A stretch of 64,000 nt of DNA, taken from Streptomyces cyaneochromogenes (GTDB lineage: Bacteria; Actinomycetota; Actinomycetes; Streptomycetales; Streptomycetaceae). The position numbers and the translations under genes were made by a program. Shown one piece after another: positions 35,603-42,635 of the stretch (its first letter is position 1; every line of letters begins with the position of its first letter). Location of the stretch: contig NZ_CP034539.1 in assembly GCF_003963535.1 (NCBI RefSeq), forward strand, positions 1,426,001-1,490,000, written 5' to 3'. Under the pieces are notes generated by a model. That model saw nothing but the letters and a program-made list of their open reading frames with translations, did no database searches and was not told where the DNA came from.

Positions 35603-38116
35603 GTGACCCTCATCGATCAGCTGCCGCCGACCGCCGACCCCGACGCCCTCTACGAAGCCTTCGAGTCGTGGGCCGAGGAGCGCGGTCTCACTCTCTACCC
35701 CCACCAGGAGGAGGCGCTGATCGAGGTGGTCTCCGGCGCGAACGTGATCGTGTCGACGCCCACCGGCTCCGGCAAGAGCATGATCGCCGCGGGCGCCCAC
35801 TTCGCCGCGCTGGCCCGCGATGAGGTCACTTTCTACACCGCTCCGATCAAGGCGCTCGTCTCGGAGAAGTTCTTCGAGCTGTGCAAGCTCTTCGGCACCG
35901 AGAACGTCGGCATGCTGACCGGTGACGCGTCCGTCAACGCCGACGCCCCGGTCATCTGCTGCACCGCCGAGGTCCTCGCGTCGATCGCCCTGCGCGACGG
36001 CAAGCAGGCCGATGTCGGCCAGGTCGTCATGGACGAGTTCCACTTCTACGCGGAGGGCGACCGCGGCTGGGCCTGGCAGATCCCGATCCTGGAACTGCCG
36101 CAGGCACAGTTCATCCTGATGTCGGCGACGCTCGGCGACGTCTCGATGTTCGAGCAGGACCTGACCCGGCGTACGGGCCGCCCGACGGCGGTGGTCCGCT
36201 CCGCCACCCGCCCGGTGCCGCTGTCCTACGAGTACAAGCTCACCCCGCTCACCGAGACCCTGACCGAACTGCTGGAGACCAAGCAGGCACCGGTCTACAT
36301 CGTGCACTTCACGCAGGCGCAGGCCGTGGAGCGGGCGCAGGCGCTGATGAGCATCAACATGTGCACGCGCGAGGAGAAGGACCAGATCGCCGAGCTGATC
36401 GGCAACTTCCGCTTCACCACCAAGTTCGGCCGCAACCTCTCCCGTTACGTGCGGCACGGCATCGGCGTCCATCACGCCGGCATGCTGCCGAAGTACCGGC
36501 GTCTGGTGGAGAAGCTCGCGCAGGCCGGTCTGCTGAAGGTCATCTGCGGTACGGACACGCTCGGTGTCGGCGTCAACGTCCCCATCCGCACGGTGCTGTT
36601 CACCGCCCTGACCAAGTACGACGGCAACCGTGTCCGCACCCTGCGCAACCGGGAGTTCCATCAGATCGCCGGCCGCGCCGGGCGGGCGGGCTTCGACACG
36701 GCTGGCTTCGTCGTCGCCCAGGGGCCCGAGCACGTCATCGAGAACGAGAAGGCGCTCGCCAAGGCCGGCGACGACCCGAAGAAGCGCCGCAAGGTCGTCC
36801 GCAAGAAGGCACCGGAGGGCTTCGTCGGCTGGACGGAGAACACCTTCGAGAAGCTCATCGCCTCCGAACCGGAGCCCCTGACCTCCCGCTTCCGGGTCAC
36901 CCACACGATGCTGCTGTCGGTGATCGCCCGTCCCGGCAACGCGTTCGAGGCGATGCGGCACCTCCTGGAGGACAACCACGAGCCGCGCAAGCAGCAGCTG
37001 CGGCACATCCGGCGCGCGATCGCCATCTACCGCTCCCTGCTGGACGGCGGCATCGTCGAGAAGCTCGACGAACCGGACGCCACCGGCCGCATCGCCCGTC
37101 TCACGGTCGACCTCCAGCAGGACTTCGCGCTGAACCAGCCGCTGTCCACCTTCGCCCTGGCCGCGTTCGAGCTGCTGGAGCCGGAATCGCCGTCCTACGC
37201 CTTGGACATGGTGTCCGTCGTCGAGTCCACCCTCGACGATCCTCGGCAGATCCTCGTCGCCCAGCAGAACAAGGCCAAGGGCGAGGCCGTGGCCGCGATG
37301 AAGGCGGACGGTGTCGAGTACGAGGAGCGCATGGAGCGCCTCCAGGACATCACCTACCCGAAGCCCTTGGAGGAGCTGCTCTTCCACGCGTACAACACGT
37401 ACCGCAAGAGCCACCCGTGGGTCGGCGATCATCCGCTGTCGCCGAAGTCCGTCATCCGGGACATGTACGAACGGGCGATGTCCTTCACGGAGTTGGTGTC
37501 CTTCTACGAGCTGGCCCGCACCGAGGGCATCGTGCTGCGCTACCTCGCCAGTGCCTACAAGACCCTCGATCACAACATCCCGGACGACCTCAAGTCCGAG
37601 GACCTGCAGGACCTGATCGAGTGGCTCGGCGAGATGGTCCGCCAGGTCGACTCCAGCCTGCTCGACGAGTGGGAGCAGCTCGCCAACCCGGAGGAGATGA
37701 CCGCCGAGGAGGCCCAGGAGAAGGCCGACGAGGTCAAGCCGGTCACCACGAACGCGCGCGCCTTCCGCGTCCTCGTCCGCAACGCCATGTTCCGCCGCGT
37801 CGAGCTCGCCGCTCTCGACCAGGTCGAGGAGTTGGGCGAGATGGACGCCGAGGCCGGCTGGGACGCCGACGCCTGGGGCGAGGCGATGGACAAGTACTGG
37901 GACGAGTACGAGGATCTCGGCACCGGCCCCAACGCCCGTGGCCCCAAGCTCCTGGTGATCGAGGAGGAACCGGCGAACCGCCTGTGGCGGGTCCGTCAGA
38001 TCTTCGACGACCCGAACGGCGACCATGACTGGGGCATCAGCGCGGAGATCGACCTCACCGCCTCCGACGCGGAGGGCCGCGCGGTGGTCCGCGTCACCGA
38101 CGTAGGCCAGCTGTGA
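35603..38116 (+). CDS. Ski2-like DEAD/DEAH-box RNA helicase with DUF3516 C-terminal domain
   Basis: 837-aa helicase from GTG 35603. Motif I STPTGSGKS (~50), Ia TAPIKALVSEKF, motif II VVMDEFHFYAEGDRGWAW with DEFH in place of DEAH, III LMSATLGD, IV-V YIVHFTQAQA, GTDTLGVGVNVP and VI QIAGRAGRAGFD are all present. The C-terminal ~450 residues are the DUF3516 extension common in actinobacteria, rich in acidic residues toward the end. A role in RNA unwinding or decay is likely. It is followed by tesB after 19 bp, an apparent operon of unrelated functions. Confidence 0.92.
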   Translation: MTLIDQLPPTADPDALYEAFESWAEERGLTLYPHQEEALIEVVSGANVIVSTPTGSGKSMIAAGAHFAALARDEVTFYTAPIKALVSEKFFELCKLFGTENVGMLTGDASVNADAPVICCTAEVLASIALRDGKQADVGQVVMDEFHFYAEGDRGWAWQIPILELPQAQFILMSATLGDVSMFEQDLTRRTGRPTAVVRSATRPVPLSYEYKLTPLTETLTELLETKQAPVYIVHFTQAQAVERAQALMSINMCTREEKDQIAELIGNFRFTTKFGRNLSRYVRHGIGVHHAGMLPKYRRLVEKLAQAGLLKVICGTDTLGVGVNVPIRTVLFTALTKYDGNRVRTLRNREFHQIAGRAGRAGFDTAGFVVAQGPEHVIENEKALAKAGDDPKKRRKVVRKKAPEGFVGWTENTFEKLIASEPEPLTSRFRVTHTMLLSVIARPGNAFEAMRHLLEDNHEPRKQQLRHIRRAIAIYRSLLDGGIVEKLDEPDATGRIARLTVDLQQDFALNQPLSTFALAAFELLEPESPSYALDMVSVVESTLDDPRQILVAQQNKAKGEAVAAMKADGVEYEERMERLQDITYPKPLEELLFHAYNTYRKSHPWVGDHPLSPKSVIRDMYERAMSFTELVSFYELARTEGIVLRYLASAYKTLDHNIPDDLKSEDLQDLIEWLGEMVRQVDSSLLDEWEQLANPEEMTAEEAQEKADEVKPVTTNARAFRVLVRNAMFRRVELAALDQVEELGEMDAEAGWDADAWGEAMDKYWDEYEDLGTGPNARGPKLLVIEEEPANRLWRVRQIFDDPNGDHDWGISAEIDLTASDAEGRAVVRVTDVGQL

Positions 38117-38135
38117 GCACAGGAGAATCCCACCC

Positions 38136-39005
38136 ATGACGACGAACCCGGCCGAAAGGCTCGTCGACCTGCTCGACCTGGAGCAGATCGAGGTCAACAT
38201 CTTCCGTGGCCGCAGCCCGCAGGAGTCCTTGCAGCGGGTCTTCGGTGGCCAGGTGGCCGGCCAGGCGCTGGTCGCCGCCGCGCGCACCACGGACGGCGAC
38301 CGCCCCGTGCACTCGCTGCACGCGTACTTCCTGCGCCCCGGCAGGCCTGGCGTGCCGATCGTGTACCAGGTCGAACGGGTGCGGGACGGCAGGTCGTTCA
38401 CGACCCGCCGGGTCACCGCCGTGCAGCAGGGCCGCACGATCTTCAATCTGACCGCCTCCTTTCACAAGCCTGAGCAAGGGAGCTTCGAGCACCAGCTGCC
38501 GCCGGCCCGCAAGGTCCCGGACCCGGAGTCGCTGCCGTCGGTCACCGACGAGATCCGGGAGCACCTGGGCACGCTGCCCGAGCAGTTGGAGCGAATGGCG
38601 CGCCGTCAGCCCTTCGACATCCGGTATGTGGACCGGCTGCGCTGGAGTGCCGACGACGTCAAGGACGCCGAGCCGCGCAGCGCCGTGTGGATGCGCGCGG
38701 TCGGGCCACTGGGCGACGACCCGGTCGTGCACACCTGCGCGCTGACGTACGCCAGTGACATGACCCTCCTGGACGCGGTCCGCATCCCGGTCGAGCCGCT
38801 GTGGGGCCCGCGGAGCTTCGACATCGCGTCGCTGGACCACGCCATGTGGTTCCACCGGCCGTTCCGCGCGGACGAGTGGTTTCTGTACGACCAGGAGTCG
38901 CCGATCGCCACCGGTGGGCGGGGCCTCGCCCGTGGGCGGATCTACGACCTGGAGGGACGCCTGCTGGTGTCCGTCGTCCAGGAGGGTCTGTTCAGGGCGC
39001 TGTAG
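38136..39005 (+). CDS. tesB: Acyl-CoA thioesterase II
   Basis: 289-aa double hot-dog thioesterase, the normal family length. Motifs: NIFRGRSPQESLQRVFGGQVAGQAL, HSLHAYFLRPGRPGVPIVYQVERVRDGRSF, and the C-terminal SLDHAMWFHRPFRADEWFLYDQESP with the active Asp/Gln/Thr network. It hydrolyses medium and long acyl-CoA. AGGAG lies ~10 nt before the ATG. The 3' end overlaps the convergent DUF6397 gene by 14 nt. Confidence 0.95.
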   Translation: MTTNPAERLVDLLDLEQIEVNIFRGRSPQESLQRVFGGQVAGQALVAAARTTDGDRPVHSLHAYFLRPGRPGVPIVYQVERVRDGRSFTTRRVTAVQQGRTIFNLTASFHKPEQGSFEHQLPPARKVPDPESLPSVTDEIREHLGTLPEQLERMARRQPFDIRYVDRLRWSADDVKDAEPRSAVWMRAVGPLGDDPVVHTCALTYASDMTLLDAVRIPVEPLWGPRSFDIASLDHAMWFHRPFRADEWFLYDQESPIATGGRGLARGRIYDLEGRLLVSVVQEGLFRAL

Positions 39006-39909
39006 CCCGGCGAGTTCTGCGCCGGAGCCGGCTCAACAGGCCGCGGGGCGGCTCCGGTTCCTCGGGTGTGGGCGCGGGCGTATCGGCGGGCACCGGATGC
39101 ACCGGCGCCGGGGCCCGACTCGCCCAGGGGCGCGGCGCGGGCCGCCGCTCGCGTGCCTCCTCGAGGACTGCCGTCAGGTCCGCCCGCAGCAGGCCGATCT
39201 CGTCCGGGTCGTCCGCCGTCATGATCCGCTCGGCGATGTGCGCGGCGGGTGAACCCGGTGCCCCGGATGCCGGCGGTCCTGGTCGGAAGCGGTTCAGGTG
39301 GGAGCGCTCGTAGGGGTCGGGGACGATTTCCGCGATCTGGACGGGATCGAGGAAGGCGGCCAGCGCACCCGCCCTCTCCCAGGGGTCGTCGGCCTGTCGC
39401 AGCAGGAAGCCCCGGTGACGTCCGCGCCAGGTGCGTGGACGCAGATCCACGCCCGCGTCCAGCATGCCGCGCAGCCCCTCGGGCGTACGGCGGGCGTTCA
39501 GCAGCGGGGCGCTTTTCTCGTCGGCGGCGAACTGCTTCAACTCCTCGGCCAGATACAGCCAGACCACGGCTCGATAGCGGTTCAGATACCAGTTCACCGG
39601 CACGATCAGACCCAGGCGGGCCAGACGGGTGAACCTGCCGGCGGGCACATCCATGAGGTCCGCGCCCTCGGTCGTCCCTACGGCCTTCACGCGCTCCAGC
39701 AACGAGTCGGGGAACCCGGCCCCCGAGCGCAGCCGGTCGATCTCGGACCGTGGGACGCGCAGGTCCCCGCCTCCTTCGTCGGGCACGGTCCGGATGAGTC
39801 CGAGGTGGACCGCGAGCTCCAACTCCCTTCGCTTCAATCCCAGTTCCCGGGCCGCGCGACTCGGCGTACAGGACGGGTGGTGCGGCTTCGTGATGGTGTC
39901 GCCGGGCAT
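38992..39909 (-). CDS. DUF6397-family protein
   Basis: 305-aa soluble protein. The N-terminus (SRAARELGLKRRELELAVHLGLI and VPRSEIDRLRS) looks like a DNA-binding helix-turn-helix of the excisionase/MerR kind, and a second such unit may lie at FTRLARLGLIVPVNWYLNRYRAVVWLYLAEEL. The C-terminal ~60 residues are Pro/Arg-rich and basic (RRRTRRATAP). The family is streptomycete-specific with unknown function; a nucleic-acid-binding role is my inference. It is convergent with tesB. Confidence 0.75.
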   Translation of the reverse strand: MPGDTITKPHHPSCTPSRAARELGLKRRELELAVHLGLIRTVPDEGGGDLRVPRSEIDRLRSGAGFPDSLLERVKAVGTTEGADLMDVPAGRFTRLARLGLIVPVNWYLNRYRAVVWLYLAEELKQFAADEKSAPLLNARRTPEGLRGMLDAGVDLRPRTWRGRHRGFLLRQADDPWERAGALAAFLDPVQIAEIVPDPYERSHLNRFRPGPPASGAPGSPAAHIAERIMTADDPDEIGLLRADLTAVLEEARERRPAPRPWASRAPAPVHPVPADTPAPTPEEPEPPRGLLSRLRRRTRRATAP

Positions 39910-40000
39910 GGTCGGTCTCCCCCGTGGAGTCAGTGGTTCACGCTCGGTGCGCTCGCCGTGACAAAAACCGTAGCCAATCCGCCAGATCTCGTGGCGAGCC

Positions 40001-40009
40001 TGTGGATAA
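40001..40009 (-). promoter_or_regulatory. Perfect DnaA-box 9-mer
   Basis: The plus strand reads TGTGGATAA, i.e. TTATCCACA on the minus strand, in the 127-bp gap upstream of the DUF6397 gene. A lone box may bind DnaA for local gene control or titration; chance is also possible. Confidence 0.4.
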
Positions 40010-40036
40010 CTCCCCGGGGGACGATGTTTCAGCAGG

Positions 40037-40450
40037 TCAGAGGTCTGTGAGCGGCGCCCGTTCGGGCTGGCGGGCGTCCACGTCGAGATGCTCGCCGACC
40101 CGGTTGACGAGCAGCGTCATCTCGTAGGCGATCTGGCCGATGTCGGCCTCCGAACCGCTGAGCACACACAGACAGCTGCCGGTACCGGCCGCGGTCACGA
40201 ACAGTACGGCGTCGTCGAACTCGACCATCGTCTGGCGCACTCTGCCCGCGCCGAAGTGCCGTCCCGAGCCCTTGGCCAGACTGTGCAGTCCGGACGAGAC
40301 GGCGGCGAGGTGCTCGGCGTCCTCGCGTCGCAGCCCCGTGCTCGCACCGGTCACCAGGCCGTCGTTGGACAGCACCAACGCGTGTCGCACATGATCGACG
40401 CGCTCTGTCAGGTCGTCCAGGAGCCAGCCAAGTCCCTGGTTCTGCGCCAT
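40037..40450 (-). CDS. Roadblock/LC7-domain protein (orphan CvnB paralogue)
   Basis: 137-aa single-domain protein, start ATG 40450 with GGGAG ~9 nt ahead. It is very similar to CvnB of the neighbouring conservon: WLLDDLTERVDHVRHALVLSNDGL, GASTGLRREDAEHLAAVSSGLHSLAKG and GRHFGAG-RVRQTMVEF recur almost unchanged. These proteins form dimers that regulate Ras-like GTPases. It lies 0.6 kb from cvnD on the same strand, separated from it by an oppositely oriented F420-type oxidoreductase gene, and looks like a duplication of cvnB. Confidence 0.88.
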   Translation of the reverse strand: MAQNQGLGWLLDDLTERVDHVRHALVLSNDGLVTGASTGLRREDAEHLAAVSSGLHSLAKGSGRHFGAGRVRQTMVEFDDAVLFVTAAGTGSCLCVLSGSEADIGQIAYEMTLLVNRVGEHLDVDARQPERAPLTDL

Positions 40451-40546
40451 GATCCGGTCTCCCCGTGTAGATGTCTCCCCCTGCACCGGAGGAATCGTTT
40501 GTCACCCTTCCCGACAATCCCGCCCACGGGCAAGGAGGATGGGGGC

Positions 40547-40975
40547 ATGGCGCAGAAGATGACCGATGAGGAATGGCGCGCGTTCGTGTCGCAGGGCACG
40601 CGCACCGGCAAGCTGTCGACCGTACGAGCCGACGGGAGCCCGCATGTGACCCCGATCTGGTTCGTGCTCGACGGGGACGACGTGGTGTTCAACACCGGCA
40701 AGTCGAGTGTGAAGGGGCGCAATCTCGCCCGTGACGGCCGGGTGGCGCTGTGCGTGGACGACGACCGGCCGCCGTACGACTTCGTGGTGCTGCGGGGCCG
40801 TGCCCGGATCTCGGAGGATCTGAAGGAGCTGAGGCACTGGGCCGGGCGTATCGGAGCCCGGTACATGGGCGAGGAGCGCGCGGAGGAGTTCGGGGACCGC
40901 AACGGCGTCCCGGGGGAGCTCCTCGTCCGCGTCACCATCGAGAAGGTGTTGGCGGAGAAGGGCGTCGCGCAGTGA
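40547..40975 (+). CDS. PPOX-class F420-dependent oxidoreductase
   Basis: 142-aa split-barrel flavin/deazaflavin protein, ATG 40547, AAGGAGG 8 nt upstream. Motifs: GKLSTVRADGSPHVTPIWFVLDGDDVVFNTG, KGRNLARDGRVALCVDDDRPPYDFVVLRGRA and WAGRIGARYMGEERAEEF. The group resembles Rv1155-type enzymes that use F420 rather than FMN. The natural substrate is unknown. It is transcribed against the surrounding conservon genes, so is probably independent of them. Confidence 0.88.
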   Translation: MAQKMTDEEWRAFVSQGTRTGKLSTVRADGSPHVTPIWFVLDGDDVVFNTGKSSVKGRNLARDGRVALCVDDDRPPYDFVVLRGRARISEDLKELRHWAGRIGARYMGEERAEEFGDRNGVPGELLVRVTIEKVLAEKGVAQ

Positions 40976-41014
40976 GCGTGGTCCGCTCTCCGGGCGAGGG
41001 CGGCTGAGAACCGG

Positions 41015-41629
41015 TCAGCCCACGGAGTCGAGCAGCCGGGCGGTGTGCATCCGCCCCGCGTACTCGACGAGCCGGATCAGCACTTCCTTCCCCGAGTCGC
41101 GGTCCCGGGCGTCGCAGAGGACCACGGGCGTTCCCCGGTCCAGGTCGAGGGCGCGTGAGACGTCGTGGGCGCCGTATGTGCGGGCGCCCGCGAAGCAGTT
41201 GACGGCCACGACGAACGGGATGTGCCGGTGCTCGAAGTAGTCCACCGCGGGGAAGCAGTCCTCCAGGCGCCGGGTGTCCGCGAGGACCACCGCGCCCAGG
41301 GCTCCTTGTGACAGCTCGTCCCACAGGAACCAGAAGCGGTCCTGCCCCGGGGTGCCGAAGAGGTAGAGGGACAGGCCGGACCGGATGGTGATGCGTCCGA
41401 AGTCCATGGCGACCGTGGTGGTGACCTTCTGGTCCACGCCGTCGGTGTCGTCCACCAACTGCCCGGCTTCGCTGAGCAGTTCCTCGGTGCGCAGGGGGCG
41501 GATCTCGCTGACCGCGCCCACCAGGGTGGTCTTGCCCACGCCGAATCCACCGGCGACAAGGATCTTCAACGCCAGGGCGGCCGTCTCGCCGTCGGACGGG
41601 TCGGACGCGTCGGAGTGCTCGGAGACCAT
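41015..41629 (-). CDS. cvnD: Conservon ATP/GTP-binding protein CvnD
   Basis: 204-aa Ras/Rab-like GTPase. P-loop GGFGVGKTT at residues 27-35, switch region TVAMDFGRI, G3-like LFGTPGQDRFWFLW, and AVNCFAG in place of NKxD. In conservons, CvnA-D form a membrane-associated heterocomplex resembling eukaryotic G-protein signalling. A 135-bp gap separates it from cvnC, larger than usual, so it may have its own promoter. Confidence 0.92.
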   Translation of the reverse strand: MVSEHSDASDPSDGETAALALKILVAGGFGVGKTTLVGAVSEIRPLRTEELLSEAGQLVDDTDGVDQKVTTTVAMDFGRITIRSGLSLYLFGTPGQDRFWFLWDELSQGALGAVVLADTRRLEDCFPAVDYFEHRHIPFVVAVNCFAGARTYGAHDVSRALDLDRGTPVVLCDARDRDSGKEVLIRLVEYAGRMHTARLLDSVG

Positions 41630-41764
41630 CGATCACTTCTCTCTGGAGTGCCGGCATCGGTCGACGTCACGGTGCGAAGTCAGCATCATGACAACCGCAG
41701 CCGACTTTCGTGGGGTTGTACCGCTTTTTGCCCGAGGCGACCGTTTCTTTCCTAGAAGTGTCAT

Positions 41765-42175
41765 CTACAGCACCCGCAATCCTTCGATGACCTCACGCAG
41801 AATCCGTTCGTCCGGAAGCTGCGCGGGCGGTACCGGACGGCTGACGGTGACACAGCCCAGGTCCAGGAGGTCGCCGAGGAGCACCCTGACGACCCCCACC
41901 GGCAGATCGGCGCCCGCGGCGAGTTCCGCGACCGACTGCGTCTCCGTACGGCACAGCTCGATGAGCGTCCGGTGTTCCGGTCCGAGCGCGGTGTCGTCGG
42001 TTCGGGGCGCGGCGGCGTCCAGCGTGACGAGGGCGATCAGGTCGAAACGCACCCCGGTGGGGCCGGGTCTGGTGCGTCCGCCGGTCATGGCGTACGGGCG
42101 CACCAGGGGACCGGCCTCGCTGTCGTACCACTGGCTGCCCTGCTCGCGCGGGGCGCCCGTCGTGTCCTGCGTCAT
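41765..42175 (-). CDS. cvnC: Conservon protein CvnC (DUF742)
   Basis: 136-aa DUF742 protein: GPLVRPYAMTGGRTRP, LIALVTLDAAA, IELCRTETQSVAELAAGADLPVGVVRVLLGDLLDLG and a C-terminal LREVIEGLRVL. The C-terminal half is a winged-helix-like fold. Start ATG 42175; upstream AAGGG is distant, so translation may depend on cvnB, 22 bp away. Partner of CvnB and CvnD. Confidence 0.9.
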   Translation of the reverse strand: MTQDTTGAPREQGSQWYDSEAGPLVRPYAMTGGRTRPGPTGVRFDLIALVTLDAAAPRTDDTALGPEHRTLIELCRTETQSVAELAAGADLPVGVVRVLLGDLLDLGCVTVSRPVPPAQLPDERILREVIEGLRVL

Positions 42176-42197
42176 GTGCGCGGACCGCCCTTCCGTC

Positions 42198-42635
42198 TCA
42201 TCCCGCGGCGGGCGGGCGCGCTGCGGCACGCGTCGGTGTGTGGAGGTGCTCACCGACGCGTTTGACCAGCCGTGCCATCTCGTACGCCACCAGCCCGATG
42301 TCGGCGGTCACGGCGGTGAGGACGGCGAGACAGGAGCCGTCGCCCGCGGCCGCCACGAACAGGAAGGCGTCGTCCATCTCCACCATGGTCTGGCGCACTC
42401 CGCCGGCGCCGAAATGCCGGCCCGCGCCCTTGGCCAGGCTGTGGAAGCCGGAGGCGACCGCGGCGAGGTGCTCGGCGTCCTCGCGGCGAAGCCCGGTCGA
42501 CGCGCCCACGGCGAGTCCGTCGTTGGACAGCACCACGGCGTGCCGCACCTCGCCCACCCGCAGTACCAGGTCGTCCAGCAGCCAGTCGAGTTCGCCGGAC
42601 CGCTGAGCGGCCCTCATGTCCGGATCCTGGATCAT
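42198..42635 (-). CDS. cvnB: Conservon roadblock/LC7 protein CvnB
   Basis: 145-aa roadblock-domain protein starting MIQDPDMRAAQ, GGAG 7 nt before ATG 42635. Core: DWLLDDLVLRVGEVRHAVVLSNDGL, ASTGLRREDAEHLAAVASGF, GAGGVRQTMVEMDDAFLFV and GLVAYEMARLVKRVGEHL. It overlaps cvnA by 4 nt. It probably regulates the GTPase CvnD. The C-terminal ~14 residues are Ala/Pro-rich and lie outside the domain. Confidence 0.92.
   Translation of the reverse strand: MIQDPDMRAAQRSGELDWLLDDLVLRVGEVRHAVVLSNDGLAVGASTGLRREDAEHLAAVASGFHSLAKGAGRHFGAGGVRQTMVEMDDAFLFVAAAGDGSCLAVLTAVTADIGLVAYEMARLVKRVGEHLHTPTRAAARPPAAG

Noticed and set aside
32945..38446. An 1833-codon open frame on the minus strand
   Set aside because: It lies antisense to the well-supported helicase, L31 and DUF5709 genes and through the repeat array. 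It is open only because of extreme G+C and shows no domain.
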